Shown here in pieces: positions 8,146-16,258 of a stretch of DNA of 53,738 bases. This stretch comes from an uncultured Alloprevotella sp. (GTDB lineage Bacteria > Bacteroidota > Bacteroidia > Bacteroidales > Bacteroidaceae), in NCBI GenBank assembly GCA_944320745.1, contig CALUIN010000008.1, positions 1-53,738 of the forward strand, given 5' to 3'. Within the stretch, counting starts at the first letter, position 1. Each line of letters begins with the position of its first letter. The position numbers were made by a program, and so were the translations under genes. The notes beneath the pieces are model-generated. The model saw only the letters and a list, made by a program, of their open reading frames with translations. It had not been told where the DNA came from and searched no databases.

Positions 8146-9063
8146 TCAGTCCTTCACGCATTTCACGCACGCCCAGCGGTCCTGGACGCGCTCGTCGACG
8201 AAGCGCAGTCCCTGCCGCTCCGCTTCCTGGCGGATGCGAGGCGTGTCGTCGGTGTAGAAACCGCTCATGCAGAGCGCTGCGCCCGGCTTCATGCAGGCGG
8301 CGTAGCGGGCCATGTCGGCCAGGAGAATGTTGCGGTTGATGTTGGCCATGACGATGTCGAACGTGGGGCCTTCCGGCAGGGCCGCGGCGTCGCCGAGGCG
8401 CACCTCGATGCCGGTCACACCGTTCAGGGCGATATTCTCCCGTGTGTTGCGGACGCACCACTCGTCGTTGTCTACGGCGAGGCAGGCCGCCGCGCCCCGC
8501 ATCCGTGCGAAGATGGCCAGTATGCCTGTGCCGCAGCCCATGTCGAGCACCGTGCGGCCGGCGGGGTCGTCGTCGAGCAGGCGGCCCACCATCTGCGAGG
8601 TCGTGGCGTGATGACCCGTGCCGAAGGACATTTGCGGGTTGATGAGGACCTTGTAGTCCGCGGCCGGGAGGTCGTGGTGGAAGGTGCTGGCCACGACGCA
8701 GCGCCCGCCGATGACGAGCGGCTGGAAGTAATGGCTTTCCCACTCTGCGTTCCAGTCCTTGTCCTCGGCCTCGGCCATTTCGTAGGAGATGCTGACGCCG
8801 GGCAGCGGAAATTCGCGCAGCGCCGCCTCGAGGACGGAAGCGTCGTAGAGGTCCTGGCGCACGTAGGCCTTCAGCTGGCCCGTTTCCGTCGCAGAGGCAA
8901 ACTCGGGCGACTCCGGGTCGCTGCCGCCGGGCAGGCAGGGACTGTCGAGCGTCGCGGTGTCTGCAAAGCTGTCGAAGCCAGCTTCGGCGAGGACTGCCGC
9001 CAGCACGTCGTGGACGGCTTCCCCGGCGGGCGAGGTCGTGAAAGTAAATTCGAGGTATTTCAT
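8146..9063 (-). CDS. prmA: Ribosomal protein L11 methyltransferase PrmA
   Basis: A SAM-dependent methyltransferase of about 305 residues that trimethylates ribosomal protein L11. The motif-I region TVLDMGCGTGILAIFA is typical of PrmA. It is preceded by NPQMSFGTGHHATTSQM, the diagnostic NPxxAFGTGxHxTT block of the family with Ser in place of Ala. DIVMANINRNILL is the motif-IV equivalent. The N-terminal domain (MKYLEFTFTT) fits the substrate-recognition module. The frame runs 14 codons further upstream, but MKYLEF at 9063 is the conserved start. It lies 38 bases after the rRNA methyltransferase gene on the same strand, so two translation-related methyltransferases probably form one operon. Confidence 0.94.
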   Translation of the reverse strand: MKYLEFTFTTSPAGEAVHDVLAAVLAEAGFDSFADTATLDSPCLPGGSDPESPEFASATETGQLKAYVRQDLYDASVLEAALREFPLPGVSISYEMAEAEDKDWNAEWESHYFQPLVIGGRCVVASTFHHDLPAADYKVLINPQMSFGTGHHATTSQMVGRLLDDDPAGRTVLDMGCGTGILAIFARMRGAAACLAVDNDEWCVRNTRENIALNGVTGIEVRLGDAAALPEGPTFDIVMANINRNILLADMARYAACMKPGAALCMSGFYTDDTPRIRQEAERQGLRFVDERVQDRWACVKCVKD

Positions 9064-9101
9064 ATTAATAATAGGTGTTCGGGCCGTTGCCGCGGCCTGT
9101 T

Positions 9102-10475
9102 TCATTCAATCGTCTGTTTCCGTATGCGCCACTCTGCGGGGTATAGGTTATTGGCCCGCGTCCCGAGCTGGTTCAGAAAGCCCAGCGCGTGCCCGCCGAA
9201 CGTGGCGACGACATGGCCGCGCGGCACGTCGGGCGGCAGCGTGACGGCTTCGCGGCGCAGATAGGCCAAGGCCGTAGGGAGGTCCAGTTCGGCGCGTGGG
9301 AAAGCATCGGGCGCCAGTAGCGGGGAGAGGGCCAGCTCGTGGGCGGGGGCGGCTTTCCGTCCGCGCAGTTCGGCCACGGGCACGCCTGCCGAGAGCACGC
9401 CGACGGCTCCGGCCACGCGCGCCACGTCGTCGGCCAGCGCGGCGCGCACGGCCGCCACACGTTCCGGCGAGGTCTGCACCAGCTGAAACTCGCCCTTGTC
9501 GCACAGCCAGCGGGCCGCGCCGCGCAGCTCGGTGCGGATGCCGCCGCTCCCGGCGCGCCGTTTGCGCCGCCCGTTTCCGGCGTCGGGGCAAGCGGCCGTC
9601 TTGCGCAGCAGGGCCAGGAAGAAGCCCTCGCCCCTGGCGCGGTGGGGCAGGAAGCGGCACACGGGCAAGCCCTGGCCGGTGACGTCGCCCACGACGCCCC
9701 ACGCTGCGTCGGCCGGCACTTCGACCGGTTCGGCGCCCAGTTCTTCGCAGATGCGGACCACGTTGTCCTCGTCCTCCTGGCGGTTGAACGTGCACGTGCT
9801 GTAGACGAGGAAGCCGCCCTGGCGCAGGGCGGGCCACACGTCGCTGACGATGCGGAACTGCCGCTCGGCGCAGCGTGCCGGCGCCGCGGCGGTCCATTCG
9901 TCGCGCGAGGCGGGGTCCTTGCGGAACATGCCTTCGCCCGAGCACGGGACGTCCGCCGCCACCACGTCGAAGAAGCCGGGCAGCGCGGCGAAGCGTTCGG
10001 GCAAAGCCTGCGTCACCACCACGTCCGGCTGCCCCCACTTGGACAGGTTCTCGGCCAGCACCTGGGCGCGGGTCCGCACCGGCTCGTTGGCCACGAGCAG
10101 CGTCCCCGCGGGCATCAGGCTGCGCCAGAGCGTGCTCTTCCCGCCGGGTGCGGCGCAGAGGTCGAGGAGGCGGCGCGGCGGGGTGTCCATCTGGCGGTAG
10201 GCCTGCTCGATGAACATGGACGAAGCCTCCTGCACATAGTAGCAGCCAGCATGGAGCAGCGGGTCGAACGTGAAGGCCGGCCGGCCGGACAGGTAGCGGC
10301 CCTCCGTGCACCAGGGCACGGCGCCGTCTGCCGGCGGGGCGGCCCCGGGCTTGCCGGGGTTGAGCCGCAGGCAGACGCAGGGTGCGCCCTCCAGTGCGCG
10401 GCAGAGCGCGCCGGCCTCGTCGGGTCCGAAGAGAGCGTTCATCTCGAGGAGAAAGTCGTGGGGGAGCGGGGACAT
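9102..10475 (-). CDS. RsmF/NOL1-NOP2-sun family rRNA cytosine-C5 methyltransferase
   Basis: About 457 residues, with the RsmB/RsmF class core. The SAM site is LLDLCAAPGGKSTLW. The catalytic motif VVAADVPCSGEGMFRKDP carries the PC cysteine, and LVYSTCTFNRQEDED carries the second (TC) cysteine. The C-terminal part matches the RsmF-type extension, with GHVVATFGGHALGFLNQLG near the end resembling a PUA-like domain. Members of this group methylate 16S rRNA cytosine (C1407 in E. coli RsmF) or tRNA; the exact base is inference. The start at 10475 (MSPLPHDFLLEMNALFG) is preferred over the longer frame, because a TACCTTTG -7 box lies about 50 bases upstream. Confidence 0.88.
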   Translation of the reverse strand: MSPLPHDFLLEMNALFGPDEAGALCRALEGAPCVCLRLNPGKPGAAPPADGAVPWCTEGRYLSGRPAFTFDPLLHAGCYYVQEASSMFIEQAYRQMDTPPRRLLDLCAAPGGKSTLWRSLMPAGTLLVANEPVRTRAQVLAENLSKWGQPDVVVTQALPERFAALPGFFDVVAADVPCSGEGMFRKDPASRDEWTAAAPARCAERQFRIVSDVWPALRQGGFLVYSTCTFNRQEDEDNVVRICEELGAEPVEVPADAAWGVVGDVTGQGLPVCRFLPHRARGEGFFLALLRKTAACPDAGNGRRKRRAGSGGIRTELRGAARWLCDKGEFQLVQTSPERVAAVRAALADDVARVAGAVGVLSAGVPVAELRGRKAAPAHELALSPLLAPDAFPRAELDLPTALAYLRREAVTLPPDVPRGHVVATFGGHALGFLNQLGTRANNLYPAEWRIRKQTIE

Positions 10476-10523
10476 GGGCTTGAATCTTGTCAAGGCGCCG
10501 GCGGAAAGCCGGTGCGCCGGGCG

Positions 10524-10531
10524 CAAAGGTA
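10524..10531 (-). promoter_or_regulatory. -7 box for rsmF-prmA
   Basis: The minus strand reads TACCTTTG, an exact TAnnTTTG box, about 49 bases before the chosen start of the methyltransferase gene. The -33 position is not a clear TTTG. Confidence 0.5.
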
Positions 10532-10639
10532 AGGATAAAAATCCGTCCCGCAGGCTCTTCGCTGCCGAAAAGCGCTCCGCTGCCGCCTACGTCGCCGCCG
10601 CTCCCGAGTGGGCTGTCCTGTCCGCGGCGCGCAGCCGCA

Positions 10640-10849
10640 TAGCGAATAGGGCGCGTCCGCACGGGGCTAAGGCGCGTCGTCACGGGGCTAAGGCGTGTTC
10701 ACACGGGGCTAAGGCGCGTCCGCACGGGGCTAAGGCGTGTTCACACGGGGCTAAGGCGTGTTCACACGGGGCTAAGGCGCGTCGTCACGGGGCTAAGGCG
10801 CGTTCGCACGGGGCTAGGGCGCGTTTCTGCCCGGCCAAGGCCGGAGGGC
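10640..10849. repeat. 21-bp palindromic array C (8 full, 2 degenerate units)
   Basis: Eight units run without a break from 10661 to 10828, each exactly 21 bp. Seven begin ACGGGGCTAAGGCGYGT; the eighth has CTAGG in the core. Spacers alternate among CGTC, TCAC, CCGC and TCGC. An in-phase degenerate unit precedes (10640) and another follows (10829). All face the same way. This is the longest array in the window and lies between the divergent rsmF and flavin reductase genes (531-base gap), between their two promoters. I see nothing else in the gap beyond those promoters. Confidence 0.95.
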
Positions 10850-10946
10850 GCGGCTTGCGGGCGGCCATGCTTGCTGCCGGGCCAGGCCGGTGGCAGCCCG
10901 CGCGGCGCATTCCCCGGCTTCCGGACGGAAAAAAGCGGCCGTTTCG

Positions 10947-10978
10947 CTTGGCCCATTCCCCGCCATGCGCTAATTTTG
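10947..10978 (+). promoter_or_regulatory. Promoter of the flavin reductase gene
   Basis: CTTG (10947-10950, one base off TTTG), 20 bases, then TAATTTTG (10971-10978), an exact -7 box. The predicted leader to the ATG at 11007 is about 25 bases. Confidence 0.65.
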
Positions 10979-11006
10979 CCTGACTATCCGAAAACGATTT
11001 TGCCTT

Positions 11007-11516
11007 ATGAAGAAATGCGACATATCCCGTTTGGGCGCTGAAGATCTTATCCGCGACATCAGCCAGGAGTATATGCTGGTAGCCGCCGGTACGCCGGACC
11101 GTTACAACATGATGACCGCCTCGTGGGGCGGCGTGGGCTACCTGTGGGGACAACCCGTGACGTTCGTATTCATCAGGCCAGAGCGCTTCACCTTCGAGTT
11201 CGTGGAGCGCGAGCCCCGCTTCACGCTTTCCTTCCTCGGCGACGCGCACCGCGACATCCTGGCCTACTGCGGCTCGCACTCGGGCCGCGACGGCGACAAG
11301 GCGGCCGCCACGGGATTGAAGGCCGTGGCGACGGAGCTGGGCAGCGTGGCCTTCGAGCAGGCCCGCCTCACGCTGGAGTGCCGCAAGCTTTACCGCATGG
11401 AGCTCCGGCCAGAGGAGTTTCTCGACCGGGCACCCCTCGAGCGCTGGTATGGCGACCGACCCGGCGGCTCGTTACACGCCGTCTACGTAGCCGCCATCGA
11501 GAACGTTTACGAGTAA
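11007..11516 (+). CDS. Flavin reductase family protein
   Basis: A 169-residue protein of the flavin-reductase-like, FMN-binding split-barrel family. MMTASWGGVGYLWGQPVTFVFIRPERFTFEF is the typical FMN-contact region (N-M-M-T-A-S-W, then R-P-xR-F-T). The protein is the expected length for the small Bacteroidales members. The family transfers electrons between NAD(P)H and free or bound flavin; the partner here is unknown. The start is supported by the promoter about 30 bases upstream. A 55-base gap separates it from the MerR-type gene, so read-through is possible. Confidence 0.87.
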   Translation: MKKCDISRLGAEDLIRDISQEYMLVAAGTPDRYNMMTASWGGVGYLWGQPVTFVFIRPERFTFEFVEREPRFTLSFLGDAHRDILAYCGSHSGRDGDKAAATGLKAVATELGSVAFEQARLTLECRKLYRMELRPEEFLDRAPLERWYGDRPGGSLHAVYVAAIENVYE

Positions 11517-11571
11517 TCCTGCGCGCGGCGGCGGTCCGGCCGCGGCCGCGCTTCAACCAAGCCATGACGAC

Positions 11572-11919
11572 ATGACACTCAACACTGACAAGGACCTGAA
11601 GCTATACTACTCCATCGGGGAGGTGGCGGAAATGTTCGGGGTCAAGGAAACGCTTCTCAGATTCTGGGAAAAGGAGTTCCCGCAGATTGCGCCGAAAAAG
11701 ACGGGGCGCAACATCCGCCGCTACACGAAGGAGGACATCGAACAGGTGCGCCTTGTCTACAACCTGGTCAAGGTGCGCGGCCTCAAGATAGCTGCCGCGC
11801 GCGAAGCCTTGAAGAAGAACAAAGAAGGCACGGTGCAGACCGTGGAAGTGGTAGACCGGCTGCGGGCCGTGCGGGCCGAATTGCAGGAACTGCGCCGCGC
11901 GCTGGGCGAACTGGAATAA
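11572..11919 (+). CDS. MerR family transcriptional regulator
   Basis: A 115-residue regulator. The MerR winged-helix DNA-binding domain covers roughly residues 8-75 (YYSIGEVAEMFGVKETLLRFWEKEF, then a wing with GRNIRRYTKEDIEQV). A short C-terminal coiled coil follows (VVDRLRAVRAELQELRRAL). No effector domain is present, so it probably acts as a dimer without a small-molecule sensor. Small MerR proteins of this type are common in Bacteroidota; the target is unknown. Its stop is one base before the radA start, suggesting translational coupling. Confidence 0.9.
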   Translation: MTLNTDKDLKLYYSIGEVAEMFGVKETLLRFWEKEFPQIAPKKTGRNIRRYTKEDIEQVRLVYNLVKVRGLKIAAAREALKKNKEGTVQTVEVVDRLRAVRAELQELRRALGELE

Positions 11920-11920
11920 G

Positions 11921-13300
11921 ATGACGAAGGAGAAAACCGTTTACGTCTGCTCCAATTGCGGGCAGGAGTCGCCCAAGTGGGTGGGCCGCTGCCCGGCTTG
12001 CGGCGAGTGGAACACGTACCGCGAACTGACGGTCCGCCCGGCGTCGCCCTCCGCGCGCCGCGCGGAGGGCGTGATGGCCGGCATGGAGCGCCGCCAGGCC
12101 CAGCCCGTGCACCTGTCGGAAGTCACGGCCGAGGCCGAGCCCCGATTCGACACGCACGATGCCGAGCTGAACCGCGTCCTGGGCGGCGGCCTCGTGCCCG
12201 GTTCGCTTGTCCTGCTGGGCGGCGAGCCCGGCATCGGAAAGTCCACGCTGCTGCTGCAGACCGTCCTGCGCATGGCCGAGCACCGCGTGCTCTACGTCAG
12301 CGGCGAGGAGAGCGAGCGGCAGATCAAGCTGCGCGCCGACCGCCTGCCGGAGCACAGGGCCGACTGCCTGCTCGTCTGTGAGACGCGCCTCGAACAGATA
12401 TTCACGCACATCCGCAACACTTCGCCCGACCTCGTCGTCATCGACTCTATCCAGACCATCGTTTCCGAGGCCGTCGACTCCTCGCCCGGCTCCGTGACGC
12501 AGGTGCGGGAGTGCGCCGCCGCCTTGCTGAAGTTCGCCAAGGAAAGCGGTGTGCCCGTGGTCCTCGTAGGCCACATCACAAAGGACGGCACGCTGGCCGG
12601 ACCGAAAGTGCTGGAGCACATCGTGGACACGGTCCTGCAGTTCGAGGGCGACCGCCACTACTTCTACCGCGTACTGCGCAGCGCGAAGAACCGCTTCGGC
12701 TCGACGGACGAACTGGGCATCTACGAGATGGGTGGCACGGGGCTGCGCGCTGTAGCCAATCCCTCCGAACTCCTCCTGACCGGCCGCGAAGACGCTCTGA
12801 GCGGCATAGCCGTGGCCGCCACCGTCGAGGGAGCGCGCCCCTTTCTCATCGAGACGCAAGCCCTCGTCTCCACCGCGGCCTACGGCACGCCGCAACGCTC
12901 TGCCACGGGCTTCGACCTGCGCCGGCTCAACATGCTCCTGGCCGTACTCGAGAAGCGCGTGAGCTTCAAGCTCGCGCAGAAGGACGTGTTCCTCAATATC
13001 GCCGGCGGCTTGCGCGTCACCGATCCCGCCATCGATCTTTCCGTCATTGCGGCCGTGCTCTCCAGCAGCGTAGACACGGCGATCGGGCGCGACGTCTGCA
13101 TGACGGGCGAAGTAGGCCTGAGCGGAGAGATCCGCCCCGTCACGCGCATCGCCCAGCGCGTCGGCGAAGCGCAAAAGCTGGGCTTCCGCCGCATACTGGT
13201 CCCCGAGACCACCCTCAAGGGGCTCGACACCGCGCGCTACGCCATCGAACTCGTCCCCGTGCGCCGCGTCGAGGAGGCCCTGCGCGAGCTTTTCGGCTGA
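11921..13300 (+). CDS. radA: DNA repair protein RadA
   Basis: A 459-residue RecA-like branch-migration ATPase of homologous recombination. The domains in order are: an N-terminal C4 zinc finger (CSNCGQESPKWVGRCPACGEW); a RecA-type core with Walker A GEPGIGKSTLLL and Walker B LVVIDSIQTI; the RadA-specific KNRFG motif (SAKNRFGSTDELGIYEM); and a C-terminal Lon-protease-like domain without peptidase activity (NIAGGLRVTDPAIDLSVIAA). Full length, close to the E. coli protein. It follows the merR gene by one base. Confidence 0.97.
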   Translation: MTKEKTVYVCSNCGQESPKWVGRCPACGEWNTYRELTVRPASPSARRAEGVMAGMERRQAQPVHLSEVTAEAEPRFDTHDAELNRVLGGGLVPGSLVLLGGEPGIGKSTLLLQTVLRMAEHRVLYVSGEESERQIKLRADRLPEHRADCLLVCETRLEQIFTHIRNTSPDLVVIDSIQTIVSEAVDSSPGSVTQVRECAAALLKFAKESGVPVVLVGHITKDGTLAGPKVLEHIVDTVLQFEGDRHYFYRVLRSAKNRFGSTDELGIYEMGGTGLRAVANPSELLLTGREDALSGIAVAATVEGARPFLIETQALVSTAAYGTPQRSATGFDLRRLNMLLAVLEKRVSFKLAQKDVFLNIAGGLRVTDPAIDLSVIAAVLSSSVDTAIGRDVCMTGEVGLSGEIRPVTRIAQRVGEAQKLGFRRILVPETTLKGLDTARYAIELVPVRRVEEALRELFG

Positions 13301-13343
13301 CGTGCCGCGCCGGCCTTTCCCAACGATTCCATCCCATCAGCAT

Positions 13344-14969
13344 ATGATCAAAGAACTCCAGATAAGGGTGACGCCCGACGTGGCCTTCCAGCGGGAGCGG
13401 CTCTGCCAGTTTGTGGCCCGCGAGGAAGGCATCGACGTCCGCACCATCAACGCCCTGAAGATACGCCGCCGCAGCATCGACGCGCGGCAACGCACGGTCT
13501 ACGTGAACCTCTCCTTGGAATTGTTCGTGAACGAGGCTCCGCCGGCCGCGGACTTCGCTCCCGTGGCCTACGGCGACGTGTCCGGCCGCCCGGCCGTCGT
13601 CGTGGTCGGCGCGGGGCCAGGCGGACTCTTCGCCGCGTTGCGCCTGATCGAGCTGGGCCTGCGCCCCATCGTCCTGGAGCGGGGCAAGGACGTGCACGAG
13701 CGGCGGCGCGACATTGCCCGCATCTCGCGCGAGCACCACGTGGACGCCGAGAGCAATTACGCCTTTGGCGAGGGCGGCGCCGGTGCCTATTCCGACGGCA
13801 AGCTCTACACGCGCAGCAAGAAGCGCGGCAGCGTGGAGAAAATTCTCCGCGTGTTCTGTCAGCACGGGGCCTCGCCCGACATCCTTTGCGAGGCACATCC
13901 GCACATCGGGACCGACCGCCTGCCGCGCATCATCGAAGCCATGCGCGAGCAGATCAGGCGCTCAGGCGGCGAGGTCCATTTCCAGACCCGCGTGGACGCA
14001 CTGCTCGACGACGGGCGCCGCGTCGCCGGCGCCGTGGCCGCGGACGGCCGCGAGTTCCGCGGGCCGGTCATCCTCGCCACGGGGCATTCCGCGCGCGACG
14101 TCTACCGCTATCTCTGCGGCACCGGTATCTCCGTGGAGGAGAAAGGCATAGCCGTGGGCGTCCGTCTGGAGCACCCCGCACAGCTCATAGACTCCATACA
14201 ATACCATCGCCGCGACGGGCGCGGCCGCTGGCTTCCGGCGGCAGAGTACAGCTACGTGGCGCAGTGCGGCGGGCGCGGCGTGTACAGCTTCTGCATGTGT
14301 CCGGGCGGCTTCGTAGTCCCCGCCGCCAGCGGGCCGCAGCAGGTCGTCGTCAACGGCATGAGCCCCGCCGCCCGCTCGTCGGCCTGGAGCAACTCCGGTA
14401 TGGTGGTCGAAACGCGCCCCGAGGACCTGGACGGCCCGCTGGCGCCCTTCCTGCGCGAGGTCATGGCCGACGCCGCTTTCGCCGCCGGGCGCGAGGACTG
14501 GGCCGATGCCGCCTGCCCGCTGCGTATGATGTATTTCCAGGAAGCGCTGGAGCGGCTGGCCTGGCTGCAGGGCGGCAGCCGCCAGACCGCACCCGCGCAG
14601 CGCATGGCCGATTTCGTCAACCGCAGGCTCAGTTACGACCTGCCCAGGAGCAGCTATTCGCCCGGCGTCGTCTCCTCGCCGCTCCACTTCTGGCTGCCCG
14701 CCTTCGTAGCGGACCGTCTGCGCGAAGGCTTCCAGACATTTGGCCGGCGCAGTCACGGATTCCTCACGAACGAGGCCGCTGTCATCGCCGTCGAGACGCG
14801 GACCTCCTCGCCCGTGCGCATTTCGCGCGATGGCGCGATGCTGTGCCACGTGGACCGCGAGGGGCTTTACCCCTGCGGCGAGGGTGCGGGCTACGCCGGC
14901 GGCATAGTCTCTGCCGCCATCGACGGCGAGCGCTGTGCCGAGGCCGTGGCCGCCAGTCTCGGCGTCTGA
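13344..14969 (+). CDS. FAD-dependent protein, COG2509 type
   Basis: A 541-residue putative FAD-dependent dehydrogenase. A short N-terminal domain (MIKELQIRVTPDVAFQ) precedes the Rossmann FAD-binding site VVVGAGPGGLFAALRLIELG near residues 87-106. ESNYAFGEGGAGAYSDGKL and ILATGHSARDVYRYL are typical of the COG2509 group, and the C-terminal GEGAGYAGGIVSAAIDG contacts the flavin. The substrate of this widespread family is unknown. The frame runs 14 codons further upstream, but MIKELQ at 13344 is the conserved start. It follows radA by 43 bases on the same strand and may share its transcript. Confidence 0.88.
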   Translation: MIKELQIRVTPDVAFQRERLCQFVAREEGIDVRTINALKIRRRSIDARQRTVYVNLSLELFVNEAPPAADFAPVAYGDVSGRPAVVVVGAGPGGLFAALRLIELGLRPIVLERGKDVHERRRDIARISREHHVDAESNYAFGEGGAGAYSDGKLYTRSKKRGSVEKILRVFCQHGASPDILCEAHPHIGTDRLPRIIEAMREQIRRSGGEVHFQTRVDALLDDGRRVAGAVAADGREFRGPVILATGHSARDVYRYLCGTGISVEEKGIAVGVRLEHPAQLIDSIQYHRRDGRGRWLPAAEYSYVAQCGGRGVYSFCMCPGGFVVPAASGPQQVVVNGMSPAARSSAWSNSGMVVETRPEDLDGPLAPFLREVMADAAFAAGREDWADAACPLRMMYFQEALERLAWLQGGSRQTAPAQRMADFVNRRLSYDLPRSSYSPGVVSSPLHFWLPAFVADRLREGFQTFGRRSHGFLTNEAAVIAVETRTSSPVRISRDGAMLCHVDREGLYPCGEGAGYAGGIVSAAIDGERCAEAVAASLGV

Positions 14970-15021
14970 CCCTCCGTCCCCTGCGGCAGGCCGTCTGTCC
15001 CCAGACCCTGGGGAAACGTTC

Positions 15022-15084
15022 ACGGGGCTTAGCCCAGGAAATACGGGCCTTAGCCCCGTCAGAACTCGCCTTAGCCCCGTGGCG
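15022..15084. repeat. 21-bp palindromic array D (3 units)
   Basis: Units start at 15022, 15043 and 15064 (ACGGGGCTTAGCCCAGG, ACGGGCCTTAGCCCCGT, ACTCGCCTTAGCCCCGT). The array sits in the 265-base gap between the FAD-protein gene and the nucleotidyltransferase gene, upstream of the latter's promoter. Confidence 0.88.
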
Positions 15085-15188
15085 GCTCCGACTGGCCGGA
15101 CCGGCGGAAAGCGCAGCCGCCAGGCGCGGGCCCGCCGCGCCGTGTAAAACTTTTTAAGGCAAAGCGGCCCGCATATTCTATTTTTTTG

Positions 15189-15196
15189 TAGATTTG
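15189..15196 (+). promoter_or_regulatory. -7 box for the nucleotidyltransferase gene
   Basis: TAGATTTG is an exact TAnnTTTG box within an AT-rich stretch, 38 bases before the ATG at 15235. No -33 TTTG is found at the usual spacing. Confidence 0.5.
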
Positions 15197-15234
15197 CAGG
15201 GAAAAATAAAGCTAACGATAACCTTACAAAAATC

Positions 15235-16146
15235 ATGAAACCGACATTATTTCTCCTCGCGGCAGGAATGGGCAGCCGCTATGGCGGCCTGAAGCAGCTG
15301 GACGGGCTCGGCCCTCACGGCGAAACGATTATGGACTACTCCATCTACGACGCCATCAACGCGGGCTTCGGCAAGCTCGTCTTTGTCATCCGCAAGGACT
15401 TCGAGGAGGATTTCCGCCGCATCGTGCTCTCCAAGTATGAGGGCCACATCCCGTGCGAGCTCGTCTTCCAGTCGCTCGACGCGCTGCCCGAAGGCTTCAA
15501 GTGCCCCGAGGGCCGCACGAAGCCCTGGGGAACAAACCACGCCGTGATGATGGGACAGGACGTGATCAAGGAGCCCTTTGCCGTCATCAACTGCGATGAC
15601 TTCTACGACCGCGACGCCTTCCGCGTCATGGGCAAATTCCTGAGCGAGCTGCCCGAGGGCAGCACCGGCAAGTACGCCATGGTAGGCTTCCGCGTGGACA
15701 ACACGCTCTCCGACAGCGGAACCGTATCGCGCGGCGTCTGCGCATACGACGACAACCACCACCTGGTCAGCGTCGTGGAGCGCACCAAGATCGAGCGCCG
15801 CGACGGCGTAGTGCAGTACCTCGACGACAACGGCGAGTGGGTATCCATCCCCGACACGACGCCCGTCTCCATGAACTTCTGGGGCTTCACCCCGGACTAC
15901 TTCGCCCACAGCAACGAGTTCTTCAAGACGTTCCTCAGCGACCCGAAGAACATGAGTAACCTCAAGAGCGAGTTCTTTATCCCCCTGATGGTGGACAAGC
16001 TCATCAAGGACGGCACGGCTACGTGCGAGGTGCTCGACACTACGTCCAAGTGGTTCGGCGTTACTTATCCCGAGGACCGTCCCGGCGTAGTGGAGAAATT
16101 CCAGAAGCTGCACGACGAAGGCGTTTACCCCGACAAAATGTTCTGA
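15235..16146 (+). CDS. Sugar-phosphate nucleotidyltransferase
   Basis: A 303-residue nucleotidyltransferase of the GT-A fold NTP_transferase family. The N-terminal LFLLAAGMGSRYGGLKQLDG is the nucleotide-binding signature of NDP-sugar pyrophosphorylases. FAVINCDDFYDRDAF carries the metal-binding aspartate. TPVSMNFWGFTPDYF lies in the sugar-binding part. It would form an NDP-sugar from NTP and a sugar phosphate in the cytoplasm; the sugar cannot be told. It has its own promoter and is followed by a G+C-rich hairpin before the alpha-galactosidase gene. Confidence 0.86.
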   Translation: MKPTLFLLAAGMGSRYGGLKQLDGLGPHGETIMDYSIYDAINAGFGKLVFVIRKDFEEDFRRIVLSKYEGHIPCELVFQSLDALPEGFKCPEGRTKPWGTNHAVMMGQDVIKEPFAVINCDDFYDRDAFRVMGKFLSELPEGSTGKYAMVGFRVDNTLSDSGTVSRGVCAYDDNHHLVSVVERTKIERRDGVVQYLDDNGEWVSIPDTTPVSMNFWGFTPDYFAHSNEFFKTFLSDPKNMSNLKSEFFIPLMVDKLIKDGTATCEVLDTTSKWFGVTYPEDRPGVVEKFQKLHDEGVYPDKMF

Positions 16147-16175
16147 CCTGCTCCGGCTGGAGCAAGACCTACCGT

Positions 16176-16207
16176 CCGGCCCCGCGACCCCTTCGTTGCG
16201 GGGCCGG
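16176..16207 (+). terminator. G+C-rich hairpin after the nucleotidyltransferase gene
   Basis: A 10-bp perfect stem (CCGGCCCCGC and GCGGGGCCGG) with a 12-base loop. There is no T-tract, so termination is uncertain. Confidence 0.4.
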
Positions 16208-16258
16208 AATGCGTTGCGCCGCCCGGCCCGGCAGTCCTCACCCGAAAAAGACCGCATC

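Noticed and set aside
10661-10828. CRISPR array
   Set aside because: The repeat is too short, the spacers are only 4 bases, and there are no cas genes.
10306-10983. Open frame encoding a repeated HGAKARR/HGAKACS heptapeptide
   Set aside because: The heptapeptide is the translation of array C (21 bp is 7 codons). The frame starts inside the antisense of the rsmF-like gene and has no signal or start support.
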